Shown one piece after another: positions 27,362 through 36,418 of a stretch of 64,000 nucleotides of DNA. The stretch lies in assembly GCF_002283555.1 (NCBI RefSeq), contig NZ_MVOI01000003.1:456536-520535 (forward strand). Reading direction: 5' to 3'. Each line of letters starts with the position of its first letter. Positions within the stretch are counted from its first letter, which is position 1. The notes beneath the pieces were generated by a model that saw only the letters and a list, made by a program, of their open reading frames with translations, made no database searches and was not told the DNA's origin. The translations under genes were made by a program, and so were the position numbers. Source of the DNA: Rubrivirga sp. SAORIC476. Its GTDB lineage: Bacteria; Bacteroidota; Rhodothermia; Rhodothermales; Rubricoccaceae.

Positions 27362-29017
27362 ATGACCCAGTCTACTACGGAGAAAACGATGACATCACGT
27401 CTCTCAACTCTCCTCCTGTTGGGCGCGGCCTTCCTGATCGCTTCGGCGTCCCAGGCTCAGGTCATTCGCCCCAGCGAGTCCATTTACATCCTCCTCCGCG
27501 GCGGCGTCACCGGCTACTACGGTGACCTCGACGGCAACTCGGACGGCGACCCCGGCAGCGCCAACGCCAAGCTCAGCGACGGCTTCGACAACCCCGGCTA
27601 CAACGTCGGCGGCGAGATCGGCTACCTGTTCAACCCGAACCTCTCGTTCGGTGTCGGCTTCACGTACATGGACATCCCGAACCTCGACACGCGAGGCCAG
27701 GGTCCCACGGGTCGCGGACCGGGCGCGAATGACATCCTGTTCATTCCGGGTCCCAACGGGCCGATCCCCGTCACGAAGAACAACGGCAGCGCCGTGAACA
27801 TGGTCACGGGCCTGTTCCGCTACCTCCCGTTCGATGCGTCGCGCATCTCGCCGTTCGTCGAACTCGGCGGTGCCCTCGTCTTCGGCGTCGGCACGGACAA
27901 CGAGCGCAACGGCTCCGGCACGGATGCCGTGATCGGGTACGGTCCGGTCGCAGGCCTCGGCCTCGATGTGGCTCTGACGCCGCAGCTCGGCCTCTTCCTC
28001 GCCGCGCAGTCGACGGTCGTCTTCCCGGACGTCGCGCTTGACGGTGCGGATGCCGGCGCGTTCAACAGCCCCCGGTTCAACGGTGACGACGCGGACTTCG
28101 ACATCCTCGCCAACCTGGGCGGCGGCCTCCGTTTTGCCCTGCGCCCGCCGGTCAAGGCGGTTCGCGTGCTCGGCCTGGAGTGCCCGGCTGAGCTGCAGGT
28201 CGGCCAGAACGGTTCGTTCATGGCGATCACCAACCAGGACGCGACCCCGCCGGTCACCTCCAGCTGGCAGTTCGGTGACGGCGCCAGCGGCTCCGGCAGC
28301 TCCGCCTCGCACGCCTTCACCGCGCCGGGCACCTACACGGTGACCGCGATGGTGATGAACGACGGGGGCACGGACTCCGAGTCCTGCATCGTGACCGTCG
28401 TTCCGCGCCCGACGCCGCCGTCGCTCGCTGGCTGCCGCGCCACCCCGTCGCGCGTTGACGCTGGCCAGCAGGTCACGATCGACGCCACGGCAACCGAGGC
28501 AGACGAGATCACGGTCGACTTCGGTGATGGCACGACGGCGTCCTCGCTGCCGGCCCGCCACGCGTACGCCAACACGGGCTCGTACACGGTCACCATCACG
28601 GCGACCAACGAGTACGGCTCGGACACCTGCACGATCCCCGTCACGGTGGGCGACTCGTACTGCGCCGACATCACGGAGCTGAACCCGGTCTTCTTCGGGT
28701 ACGGCGCCACGACGCTCACGGCCGACGCGACCAGCCGTCTCGAGGAGAACATCGAGATCCTGCGCCGCTGCCCGGACATCTGCGTGACCATCAACGCCTA
28801 CTCGGACGGCTCCGAGCCGGGTGACGCGATGCGCATCTCGCAGGCCCGCGCCGACGCGGTGATGCAGTACTACGTCGGTCAGGGCATCGACGCCGAACGC
28901 CTCCGCGCCGTCGGCCGCGGTGTCGATCCGGACGCCAACTCGAAGGAGGATCCGGGCCCGGGCGACAGCCGCGCCCGCCGCGCCGACTCGATCCCGTCGT
29001 CCTGCGCCGGGTTCTAG
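27362..29017 (+). CDS. OmpA-family protein with beta-barrel and PKD domains (copy 1)
   Basis: 551 residues; ATG at 27389 is an equally good start and gives the signal MTSRLSTLLLLGAAFLIASA. N-terminal barrel (about 40-265), then two PKD-type Ig modules (SSWQFGDGASGSGSSASHAF; ITVDFGDGTTASSLPARHAY), then an OmpA_C peptidoglycan-binding domain (ELNPVFFGYGATTL, ISQARADAVMQYYVGQGI, RRADSIP). It would anchor the outer membrane to murein. Cys pairs in the PKD/OmpA region suggest disulphides. The downstream gene is a close duplicate. Confidence 0.88.
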   Translation: MTQSTTEKTMTSRLSTLLLLGAAFLIASASQAQVIRPSESIYILLRGGVTGYYGDLDGNSDGDPGSANAKLSDGFDNPGYNVGGEIGYLFNPNLSFGVGFTYMDIPNLDTRGQGPTGRGPGANDILFIPGPNGPIPVTKNNGSAVNMVTGLFRYLPFDASRISPFVELGGALVFGVGTDNERNGSGTDAVIGYGPVAGLGLDVALTPQLGLFLAAQSTVVFPDVALDGADAGAFNSPRFNGDDADFDILANLGGGLRFALRPPVKAVRVLGLECPAELQVGQNGSFMAITNQDATPPVTSSWQFGDGASGSGSSASHAFTAPGTYTVTAMVMNDGGTDSESCIVTVVPRPTPPSLAGCRATPSRVDAGQQVTIDATATEADEITVDFGDGTTASSLPARHAYANTGSYTVTITATNEYGSDTCTIPVTVGDSYCADITELNPVFFGYGATTLTADATSRLEENIEILRRCPDICVTINAYSDGSEPGDAMRISQARADAVMQYYVGQGIDAERLRAVGRGVDPDANSKEDPGPGDSRARRADSIPSSCAGF

Positions 29018-29056
29018 GTCGCGCGTGAGGGGCCCCGGCCCCACCTCGCCACCTCA

Positions 29057-29091
29057 GGGGCGGTCCGCAACGATGCGGGCCGCCCCTTTTT
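29057..29091 (+). terminator. Intrinsic terminator after OmpA-PKD copy 1
   Basis: GGGGCGG-T-CCGCA pairs with TGCGG-G-CCGCCCC around a 4-base loop, followed by TTTTT. An almost identical element follows copy 2. Confidence 0.9.
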
Positions 29092-29305
29092 CGTGCAGAG
29101 AGCGTGACGCTGACGAACAGATCGAACCCGACGGGATGACGAGCGTAGGCGCCTCTACATGCCGACCTCCCCCGGCGTGCTCCCGGGCTCTGCCCGCTCC
29201 TCCCTGACCTGCACTGCGTTTCCCGCACCCCTCCTGCGGGTCAGTTTCCTTCCCTCCCCACTGCTGCCGCCCCGGCCTCGTGTGGGTCCCCCCACCACCC
29301 CTCTT

Positions 29306-30868
29306 ATGTCCCGACTCTCCTCACTCCGCCTTCCTCACCTCCAAACGCTCCTGATCTGGGCCGTTGCGATGCTCATTGGCACCGCGGCACAGGCACAGAT
29401 CATCCGCCCGAGCGAGTCCATCTATGTGCTCCTGCGTGGGAGCGTCGCCGGGTACTACGGCGACCTGGATGGGGACCCCAACACGACGAGCATCAGCGAA
29501 GGGTTCGACGACCCCGGCTTCGGTGTCGGTGGTGAGGTCGGCTACCTCTTCAACGACAACCTCTCGCTTGGTGTGGGCCTGGTCTACCAGGACCTCCCGG
29601 CGCTCAACAACCGATCCACCAACATTCAGGGTGGTGAGGCCTATCAGTTCCAGGCGCTTCTCCGCTACCTGCCGTTCCCGGCGCTGAAGGTGTCTCCGTT
29701 CGTCGAGCTCGGCGGCGCTCTCGTCTCCGGACAGGGCACGGAGAACGAGCGCAACCTGCCCGGCACGGATGATGTCCTCGGCTTCGGCCCGGTCGTCGGC
29801 GCCGGTGTGGACGTGGCGCTGACCCCGCGCTTCGGTCTCTTCCTCGGCGCGCAGTCCACGTTCGTCTTCCCGGACGTCGCGCTCGACGGCACCGACCCCG
29901 GCGCATTCCCGGGCCAGCCCGGCGCGCAGGGTGACGACCATGACTTTGACATCCTCGCCAACGTCGGCGGTGGCTTCCGCTTCGCGTTCCGCGCGCCGGT
30001 GACGGCTGTGGAGATCCAGGGCCTGGAGTGCCCGGCCGAGCTCGAGACGGGTGAGACCGGCTCGTTCATGGTGATGACCAACGACGACGCCACGATGCCC
30101 GTCACCTCGACGTGGCAGTGGGGCGACGGTGCCGCTGGCTCCGGCATGACCACCTCGCACTCGTTCTCGGCCCCGGGCACCTACACGGTGACCTCGATGG
30201 TGATGAACGACGGGGGCACGGACTCCGAGTCCTGCCTCGTGACCGTCGTCGCGCCGCCGGTCCCGCCGCCGTCGCTCGCCGGTTGCCGCGCCACCCCGTC
30301 GTCGATCAACGCCGGCGACCAGGTGACGATCAACGCGACCGCCACCGGCGCCACGTCGCTCACGATCGACTTCGGTGACGGCACGACGGCGTCCTCGCTG
30401 CCGGCCCGCCACGCGTACGCCAACACGGGCTCGTACACGGTCACCATCACGGCGACCAACGAGTCGGGCACGGACACGTGCACGATCCCCGTCACGGTGG
30501 GCGACTCGTACTGCGCCAGCATCACGGAGCTCAACCCGGTCTTCTTCGGGTACGGTGCCACGACGCTCGCCGCCGAGGCCACGAGCCGTCTCGAGGAGAA
30601 CATCGAGATCCTGCGCCGCTGCCCGGACATCTGCGTGACCATCAACGCCTACTCGGACGGTGCCGAGCCGGGTGACGCGCTGCGCATCTCGCAGGCTCGC
30701 GCCGACGCGGTGCTGCAGTACTACGTCTCGCAGGGCATCAGCCGGGACCGTCTCCGCGCCATCGGCCGCGGCGTCGATCCGGCGGCGAACTCGAAGGAGG
30801 ATCCGGGCCCGGGCGACAGCCGCGCCCGCCGCGCCGACTCGATCCCGTCGTCCTGCGCCGGGTTCTAG
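29306..30868 (+). CDS. OmpA-family protein with beta-barrel and PKD domains (copy 2)
   Basis: 520 residues with signal around LIWAVAMLIGTAAQAQ. Same layout as the upstream copy: barrel (about 35-235), two PKD modules (STWQWGDGAAGSG; LTIDFGDGTTASSLPARHAY) and OmpA_C (ELNPVFFGYGATTLAAEATS). The start of the mature protein (RPSESIY, GYYGDLDG) and the whole C-terminal half are nearly identical to copy 1, including long DNA stretches, while barrel loops differ. ATG 29306 was chosen because the longer upstream frame has no signal at its start. Confidence 0.88.
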   Translation: MSRLSSLRLPHLQTLLIWAVAMLIGTAAQAQIIRPSESIYVLLRGSVAGYYGDLDGDPNTTSISEGFDDPGFGVGGEVGYLFNDNLSLGVGLVYQDLPALNNRSTNIQGGEAYQFQALLRYLPFPALKVSPFVELGGALVSGQGTENERNLPGTDDVLGFGPVVGAGVDVALTPRFGLFLGAQSTFVFPDVALDGTDPGAFPGQPGAQGDDHDFDILANVGGGFRFAFRAPVTAVEIQGLECPAELETGETGSFMVMTNDDATMPVTSTWQWGDGAAGSGMTTSHSFSAPGTYTVTSMVMNDGGTDSESCLVTVVAPPVPPPSLAGCRATPSSINAGDQVTINATATGATSLTIDFGDGTTASSLPARHAYANTGSYTVTITATNESGTDTCTIPVTVGDSYCASITELNPVFFGYGATTLAAEATSRLEENIEILRRCPDICVTINAYSDGAEPGDALRISQARADAVLQYYVSQGISRDRLRAIGRGVDPAANSKEDPGPGDSRARRADSIPSSCAGF

Positions 30869-30911
30869 GGTCTGCGTGAGCGACCGGGATTCGTCCCGGT
30901 CCTAACGCCCC

Positions 30912-30949
30912 GGGGGGCGGTCCGCAATGGTGCGGGCCGCCCCCTTTTT
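30912..30949 (+). terminator. Intrinsic terminator after OmpA-PKD copy 2
   Basis: GGGGGGCGG-T-CCGCA pairs with TGCGG-G-CCGCCCCC, then TTTTT. It is duplicated together with the gene. Confidence 0.9.
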
Positions 30950-31125
30950 CGTGGCACAGATTCCGGTTTCCGAGTTGTTTACCGGATCGAGATGGAATCC
31001 CCTCCTGCCCGTCTTTTCGCCTGAAGCTGGCGCACCCCAACGGTGCCAGGTTTTTGGTGTCGCCCGACGACGAACGCCTGCCTCGGGCACCGCCGGCAAC
31101 GGCTACCCCTTCTTCCTCCGGACCA

Positions 31126-32463
31126 ATGACTCGTTACCTCTCCCTTCTGGCGCTGGCCATCCTGACCGCGACTGCGGCCCTGGCCCAGCCCGTCTACAAC
31201 GGCCTCGACGACCCGTACTACAACGACGACGCCTACGACGAATCGCCGGGCGTCCGCATCGGCCTCGGCCTGGGCGCCTACGTCTATGACGGCCCCGACC
31301 TGCTGGTCGGCTCGTCCGCGTTCCAGAGCGACGTGATCTCGACCAACCTGGGCGTTACGGCCGAAGTGACGTTCCCGCTTGCGGGTCAGCTCTACGGCCG
31401 CCTCCAGGGCGGGTTGCTCAACATCGGCGCGGAAGACTCTCGCGCGGATGTGACCAACCCCGCGGGAACGCCCGACGCGCGCTACAACCCGTTCCTGACG
31501 AGCCAGACTTTCCTCGCGGAGGCAGACCTCCTCTACTACCTGACGCGCCCGCACACGGGGGCCCTCTCTCCCTACGTGTTCTCTGGCCTGAGCGGTCTCT
31601 TCGCCACGGGCGACGCCGCACCGGGCGTCGAGACGACGTCGCTGGCCATCCCGGTCGGCCTGGGCGTCGAGTACGGTGTGTCGCGCAACCTGTCGCTCTT
31701 CGCCGAGGGCAGCTACCGCTTCGGCATCACCGAGGTGGGCGGGCCGCTGGCGCAGGCCTTCGCCAGCGCGTCGATGTCGGACGACGTCTGCGACAAGAAG
31801 AGCTCCGCGTATGACGAGGAGGCCTGCCGCAACAAGGGTGGCACGCCCATCCCGACCTGCGACGAGGACCCCACCCAGGATCGCTGCCCCGTCACCCGGC
31901 CCGACGGCGACTCGAACTTCGACACGCGATTCAACTCGGGCCTGATCCTGGGCGGCCTTCGCCTCGGCTTCGGCGGCGGCCCCGCCCCGGTGGCTTACAT
32001 CCCGCCACCGGTCGTCCCGGAGACGCCGTACACGCCGCCGCCGCCGCCGGTCGTCGAGACGCCGATGGTGTGTGACCTCGTCGAGCTCAACTCGATCTAC
32101 TTCGATTACGGCACCGGCACGCTGGACCGCCGCGCGCGGACGCTGCTCGACGAGAACGTGGAGCTGCTGCTCTCGAACTCGGCCTGCTGCGTCTTCATCG
32201 ACGGCTACACCGACACGCCGGAAGGCAACAGCTTCGGCATGGGCCTCGCAGGCCGCCGGGCACAGGCCGTCTACGACTACTACCTGAGCCAGGGTGTCGG
32301 CGCGAGCCGCCTCCAGATCCGCAACCGCGGCGTCGCCGCGCCGGACTGCGACAAGGAGGATCCGGGGCCGGGCTGCGAGCGCAACCGGCGCGTCGAGTCG
32401 CTCCCGGTCGACTGCGAGCGGTTCCGCTTCCTGCTGGAGAACCCCTCCTACGACCCCTACTAG
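31126..32463 (+). CDS. OmpA-family outer-membrane protein (third, divergent)
   Basis: 445 residues. Signal MTRYLSLLALAILTATAALAQ, then a barrel (about 35-300) with a Cys-rich extracellular-type loop around 220-265 (DDVCDKKSSAYDEEACRNKG), a Pro-rich hinge (PPPVVPETPYTPPPPPVVE) in place of PKD domains, and an OmpA_C domain (ELNSIYFDYGTGTLDRRA; LAGRRAQAVYDYYLSQGV; RNRRVESLP). It binds peptidoglycan by family rule. The C-terminal SKEDPGPG-like motif (DKEDPGPGCERNRR) is shared with the two upstream copies, so all three belong to one lineage. Confidence 0.9.
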   Translation: MTRYLSLLALAILTATAALAQPVYNGLDDPYYNDDAYDESPGVRIGLGLGAYVYDGPDLLVGSSAFQSDVISTNLGVTAEVTFPLAGQLYGRLQGGLLNIGAEDSRADVTNPAGTPDARYNPFLTSQTFLAEADLLYYLTRPHTGALSPYVFSGLSGLFATGDAAPGVETTSLAIPVGLGVEYGVSRNLSLFAEGSYRFGITEVGGPLAQAFASASMSDDVCDKKSSAYDEEACRNKGGTPIPTCDEDPTQDRCPVTRPDGDSNFDTRFNSGLILGGLRLGFGGGPAPVAYIPPPVVPETPYTPPPPPVVETPMVCDLVELNSIYFDYGTGTLDRRARTLLDENVELLLSNSACCVFIDGYTDTPEGNSFGMGLAGRRAQAVYDYYLSQGVGASRLQIRNRGVAAPDCDKEDPGPGCERNRRVESLPVDCERFRFLLENPSYDPY

Positions 32464-32516
32464 GCTGGCGGGCGTTCGGGGCCGACCGGTCCCCGCGACC
32501 GATCGGTCTTCCGCCA

Positions 32517-32555
32517 GCGGCCCTGCTCCCTTCGGGGGGCAGGGCCGCCTTCGTT
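32517..32555 (+). terminator. Terminator-like hairpin after the third OmpA gene
   Basis: Perfect 10-bp stem GCGGCCCTGC / GCAGGGCCGC with a 12-base loop; the following sequence (CTTCGTTCG) is only weakly T-rich. Confidence 0.6.
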
Positions 32556-32591
32556 CGTGGCGGTATCCTCCCTCTCCCCCCGACACCATCC

Positions 32592-33323
32592 ATGCGCCCT
32601 GTTCTCGCCGCGTGCCTGCTGCTCGTTCTCAGCGGCTGCTTCCAGTCCTCCTCCGTCCTGACGGTCCGCTCGGACGGGACCGCCACGTTGCGCGACGAGG
32701 TCACCCTCTCAGGGATGGCGCTGATGGCGATCGGCCAGTCCGACGATCCTGCGTTCAACGCCTCTGAGAGTGAAGCCCGCGCGGCTGCCATGGGGGGCGG
32801 CGCACGCCTCCGGTCCTTCGAAGCACGAGAGGACGGGTACACCGCGATCTACGACATCGACGACGTCGGGGGCCTCACGCTCGGACCGCCCGCCGGGTCC
32901 CCGGGCGAAGCCGAGGAGCTCTCTGTCTCGTTCGACTTCGATGCCGGCGACCCGGCAGTGCTGCGGATTCTGGTCCCCAAGCCCGCTCCATCGAAGTCCA
33001 CCTCGTCTGCCGAGTCCGAGGAGAACGGCGAAGACGAGATGGGCGCCCAGATGCTCGGGATGATGCGAAGCATGATCGGTGACGCCCGCCTCACGATGGC
33101 CGTCGAGGTGGAGGGCGAGGTCATCGACTCGAATGCGGCCGCGCGCGATGGAGGCCACGTCACGATCCTGGATCTCCCGTTCATGGCCATCCTCGACGCG
33201 ATGGAGGAGAACCCCGCGCTCGCCGAGAGTGCATCCAGCCCGGCGTCTCGGATGGCCGAGATGAATGCCATCGAGGGCGTCGTCATCTCCACGCCGGGCA
33301 CGACCCGCATCCGCTTCCGCTAG
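32592..33323 (+). CDS. Lipoprotein, first of a tandem pair
   Basis: 243 residues. Lipobox LSGC (Cys16) in MRPVLAACLLLVLSGCFQ. The body carries TVRSDGTATLRDEVTLSG near the N-terminus, a YTAIYDIDDV strand, an acidic Ser/Glu-rich loop (about 137-150) and a C-terminal GTTRIRFR. The next gene matches it along its whole length. The pattern of a mature N-terminus starting a 'V(R/H)xDGSATL' strand is common in Bacteroidota lipoproteins of unknown role. Confidence 0.72.
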   Translation: MRPVLAACLLLVLSGCFQSSSVLTVRSDGTATLRDEVTLSGMALMAIGQSDDPAFNASESEARAAAMGGGARLRSFEAREDGYTAIYDIDDVGGLTLGPPAGSPGEAEELSVSFDFDAGDPAVLRILVPKPAPSKSTSSAESEENGEDEMGAQMLGMMRSMIGDARLTMAVEVEGEVIDSNAAARDGGHVTILDLPFMAILDAMEENPALAESASSPASRMAEMNAIEGVVISTPGTTRIRFR

Positions 33324-33341
33324 CCCCTGGCCTTTCCCACC

Positions 33342-34091
33342 ATGCGTCTCGCCCTCCTCTTCGTCACCACGCTCGTCCTGAGCGGCTGCTTCCAGGTGAC
33401 CTCGCTGATCACCGTCCACGCCGACGGCTCGGCGACGCTCCGCGACCAGATCACGCTGTCCGGGTTCGGGCTGATGGCGCTCGCCGAGGCCGCCGAGGGT
33501 GGCGAGCCTCTTTTCGACGAGGCCACCATGGCCGCCCGGGCCGACAGCCTGGGCGAAGGCGTTCGCCTGCTGGCATTCGAGGAGCGCGAGGACGGCTACA
33601 CGGCGGTCTATGCCATCGACGACATCCGAACGTTCCGCTATGGATCGCCGGGCGCCGGCGACTCCGACTCGCCATCCGGCAACGCCAACGGCATCCCACT
33701 GGCGTTCGACTTCGAAGCGGGCGACCCAGCGGTCCTACGCGTGCTCGTGCCCAAGCCGCCTCCCGCAAAGTCAGAGGGTGAGGCCGAGGAGACCGACGCC
33801 GAGGCGGAAGCGATGGCGCTCGGCATGATGCGGAGCTTCGTCGGCGACGCGCGCGTCACGGTGTCGGTCGAGGTCGAGGGTGACATCGTCGACACGAACG
33901 CCACCGTGGTGGACGGCGCCCGCGTGACGCTCTACGATGTCCCCTTTCTCGCGGTGATCGACGCGATGGCCGGGAGCGAGTCCGGCATGCCCAGCGACCC
34001 GTCCAACTTCCCGGCCCTGTTGGAGCAGATCGGCGAGGTCGACGGCGTCCAGGTGCCGGCGCCGGGAACGATCCGAGTCCGCTTCCGCTAG
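33342..34091 (+). CDS. Lipoprotein, second of a tandem pair
   Basis: 249 residues, paralogous to the preceding gene: lipobox LSGC followed by FQ, VHADGSATLRDQITLSGFGL, REDGYTAVYAIDDI, FDFEAGDPAVLRVLVPKP, VEVEGDIVDTNA and the same ending, TIRVRFR. The separation of 18 bases implies one transcript. Divergence is greatest in the acidic loop. No function is known. Confidence 0.72.
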   Translation: MRLALLFVTTLVLSGCFQVTSLITVHADGSATLRDQITLSGFGLMALAEAAEGGEPLFDEATMAARADSLGEGVRLLAFEEREDGYTAVYAIDDIRTFRYGSPGAGDSDSPSGNANGIPLAFDFEAGDPAVLRVLVPKPPPAKSEGEAEETDAEAEAMALGMMRSFVGDARVTVSVEVEGDIVDTNATVVDGARVTLYDVPFLAVIDAMAGSESGMPSDPSNFPALLEQIGEVDGVQVPAPGTIRVRFR

Positions 34092-34094
34092 CGC

Positions 34095-34280
34095 CTAGTA
34101 CTCGGTCGGCGAGGCGTCGCGGCGGCGCGTCTTGGTGACGGCCAGCAGGATGCCGAGGCCGAGCATGACGATGCCCCCGGCGCCGATCCAGGCCGCCGGG
34201 ATGCCCGCCAGGTGGGCGACCATTGCGAGGCCCGCGGTGAGGACGAGGAAGCCGAGGAGGTAGACAGAGAGGGAAGACAT
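34095..34280 (-). CDS. Small two-helix membrane protein
   Basis: 61 residues: two TM helices (YLLGFLVLTAGLAMVAHLAG; WIGAGGIVMLGLGILLAV) and a basic cytoplasmic tail (TKTRRRDASPTEY), a positive-inside arrangement. No family recognised. It converges on the lipoprotein pair with a gap of 3 bases. Confidence 0.6.
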   Translation of the reverse strand: MSSLSVYLLGFLVLTAGLAMVAHLAGIPAAWIGAGGIVMLGLGILLAVTKTRRRDASPTEY

Positions 34281-34473
34281 GATGGTAGGGAGAGGGGCCG
34301 CCTCACACGGCGCGGACGCCGGGTGGCTCCCAGCCCCCTTTCAGCCGTCGCCGCTGTCACGGGATCGCGACCGATCCCGCCTCGGGACCTGCGTGGGGAG
34401 ATCCCGGAGTCGGCGCGCGGAGCGACCTCCGTGCGGCCCAGGCCGTACACCCGAGACCGATTCCCACGCTTCG

Positions 34474-34743
34474 ATGCTGTCTCAGAAAACCCGCTGGATC
34501 CTCCTCTCCGGCCTCGCCGCCACCGGCACGGCCTTCGTCACCCGCTCCCTGCTGCGTCGTGGCTGGCACGCCGCTGCGGGCGAGGACCCGCCGCTCAACC
34601 CGGCCTCCTCCGAGACGGCCTGGACCGAGGCCCTCGTGTGGACGGTCTCTGCGAGCGTCGTCGCGGGCCTGTCGCGACTGACGGCACGGCGCGCGGCGGC
34701 GTCTCTGATGGATGGCCCGGTGCCCGAGGACCGCTACGCGTGA
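34474..34743 (+). CDS. DUF4235-like small membrane protein
   Basis: 89 residues. Two hydrophobic helices flank the conserved-looking stretch RRGWHAAAGEDPPLNPASSE, followed by WTEALVWTVSASVVAGLSRL. The DPPLNPA turn between helices is the DUF4235 hallmark. Function unknown. It converges on kamA with a gap of 2 bases. Confidence 0.65.
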   Translation: MLSQKTRWILLSGLAATGTAFVTRSLLRRGWHAAAGEDPPLNPASSETAWTEALVWTVSASVVAGLSRLTARRAAASLMDGPVPEDRYA

Positions 34744-34745
34744 CC

Positions 34746-35945
34746 CTAGGCGGGCTCGCCGTAGACGAACCGTGGCGCCCCGGTCGGCACCGTCCGCACG
34801 CCCTCCGGCATCCCGACCTCGGGCAGCGGGTGGGCCGACTCGAAGCCCGGAGGCAGCGGGTTCGGCTCGGCCCAGAGCGTGCCGCGCGTCGTCTCCATCA
34901 GCACATGGTCGCCTGCGCGTCCGAGCACGTAGTCGCGCGTGAGGGGCACCTTGCCGTCGGGCGTGTCGAGGACGTAGGTCGGAACGGCGAACCCGGACGT
35001 GTGGCCGCGCAACCGGCGCATGATGTCCATGCCCGTCTCGATGGGCGTCCGCAGGTGGGCCGTCCCGCCGATGAGCTGCGCCTGGTAGATGTAGTAGGGC
35101 CGGACGCGGGCGGCGACGAGGCGCTCGCAGAGCGCCCGCATCGTGTCGGCGTCGTCGTTGATGCCCGCCAGCAGGACGGTCTGGTTGCCCACCGGCACGC
35201 CTGCGTCCGCCAGCCGCTCGCAGGCCGCGACGGCCTCGGGCGTCAGCTCGCGCGGGTGGTTGAAGTGGGTGTTGAGCCAGACCGGGTGGTGCCGCGCCAG
35301 CACCGCGCACAGGTCGTCGGTGATGCGCATCGGGTTGACGACCGGCAGCCGGCTCCCGAGGCGGACCACCTCGATGTGGGGGATGCTCCGAAGCTCGGAC
35401 AGCAGCCAGTCCAGGTTGGCATCCGAGAACACCAGCGGGTCGCCGCCAGTCAGCAGGACGTCGCGGATGGCGGGCGTGGCGCGGAGGTAGGCCAGCCCCT
35501 CGCGCAGTTCGTCCTTCCGCATCATGAAGTCGGCGTCGCCGACCATGCGCTTGCGGAGGCAGTAGCGGCAGTACACCGCGCACTCGGACGTGACGCAGAA
35601 GGCCACCTTGTCCGGGTAGTTGTGGACGAGGTTCTTGACGGGGCTGTGCCCCACCTCGTCGAGCGGGTCCACGACGCCCACGATGTCCGGCGCGACCTCG
35701 CCCGCCTGCGGAACGACGTGCTGGCGGATCGGGCAGGCCGGGTCGACAGGGTCCATCAGGCTCGCGTAGTACGGCGTGATGGTCCAGCGGAACACGTCGG
35801 CCGTGGCCTCAATGGCGTGGCGCTCGTCGGCAGTCGGGCGGATGTAACGCTCCAGCGCCTCGGCGGTCGAGACGCGGTGACGCATCTGCCAGCGCCAGTC
35901 GTTCCACTCGGCGTCGGACGCGTTGTGCTGCGGAAGGGCGGTCAT
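34746..35945 (-). CDS. KamA-family radical SAM aminomutase (lysine 2,3-aminomutase-like)
   Basis: 399 residues. Radical SAM cluster motif CAVYCRYC (CxxxCxxC, about 121-128) followed by LRKR. GGDPLVFSD, NTHFNHPRELTPEA and GNQTVLLAGIND are LAM-family blocks, and the PLP lysine is kept in the C-terminal DGKVPLTRDYVL. The family interconverts alpha- and beta-amino acids (lysine, glutamate) or, in EpmB, prepares beta-lysine for EF-P. Length is close to stand-alone aminomutases. The start overlaps the stop of the TlpA-like gene (ATGA). Confidence 0.88.
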   Translation of the reverse strand: MTALPQHNASDAEWNDWRWQMRHRVSTAEALERYIRPTADERHAIEATADVFRWTITPYYASLMDPVDPACPIRQHVVPQAGEVAPDIVGVVDPLDEVGHSPVKNLVHNYPDKVAFCVTSECAVYCRYCLRKRMVGDADFMMRKDELREGLAYLRATPAIRDVLLTGGDPLVFSDANLDWLLSELRSIPHIEVVRLGSRLPVVNPMRITDDLCAVLARHHPVWLNTHFNHPRELTPEAVAACERLADAGVPVGNQTVLLAGINDDADTMRALCERLVAARVRPYYIYQAQLIGGTAHLRTPIETGMDIMRRLRGHTSGFAVPTYVLDTPDGKVPLTRDYVLGRAGDHVLMETTRGTLWAEPNPLPPGFESAHPLPEVGMPEGVRTVPTGAPRFVYGEPA

Positions 35946-36418
35946 TCGAGAATCTCAGAGAGCACAGTGACGACATCCGCTCCGGCCCCGTCGCCCCGGT
36001 GCACGATCACCCCGTCCGGGTCGATCACGAACGAGGTCGGGTACCCCGTCACTCCGAACGCCTCCGTCACCGGTCGCCCGTCGCGGGTCGGCTCCACGAT
36101 CTGCGGCCACGTCAGTCCGTGCGCCTCGGTGAACGCGCGGACATCGTCGGCTGCGTCGAGCGCCACGCCGACGATCTCGAACCGGTCGCGCGGGTGGCGG
36201 GCGTAGAGCGCGGCGAGCCGAGGCGCGTCGGCGACGCACGGGCTGCACCACGTCCCCCAGAACTCGACCAGCACGTGCCGGTCGCGGAGGTCGCCGAGGC
36301 GGAGGGTGTCGCGGACGAGCGTCACCGCCTCAATGTCCGGCGCGAGGTCGCCCACGGCGGGCGCGTCCTGAGCGTGGGCCGCAGAGGCGAACAGAAGCAG
36401 GAGCAGCCAGCGCGTCAT
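35942..36418 (-). CDS. TlpA/ResA-type thioredoxin, periplasmic
   Basis: 158 residues. Signal MTRWLLLLLFASAAHAQ, then a thioredoxin fold with active site EFWGTWCSPC (WCxPC) and the cis-Pro loop VTGYPTSFVIDPDG. Such proteins reduce periplasmic disulphides, often for cytochrome c maturation. It overlaps both neighbours by 4 bases, so it is part of a three-gene operon with a small zinc-ribbon-like protein and KamA. Confidence 0.88.
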   Translation of the reverse strand: MTRWLLLLLFASAAHAQDAPAVGDLAPDIEAVTLVRDTLRLGDLRDRHVLVEFWGTWCSPCVADAPRLAALYARHPRDRFEIVGVALDAADDVRAFTEAHGLTWPQIVEPTRDGRPVTEAFGVTGYPTSFVIDPDGVIVHRGDGAGADVVTVLSEILE

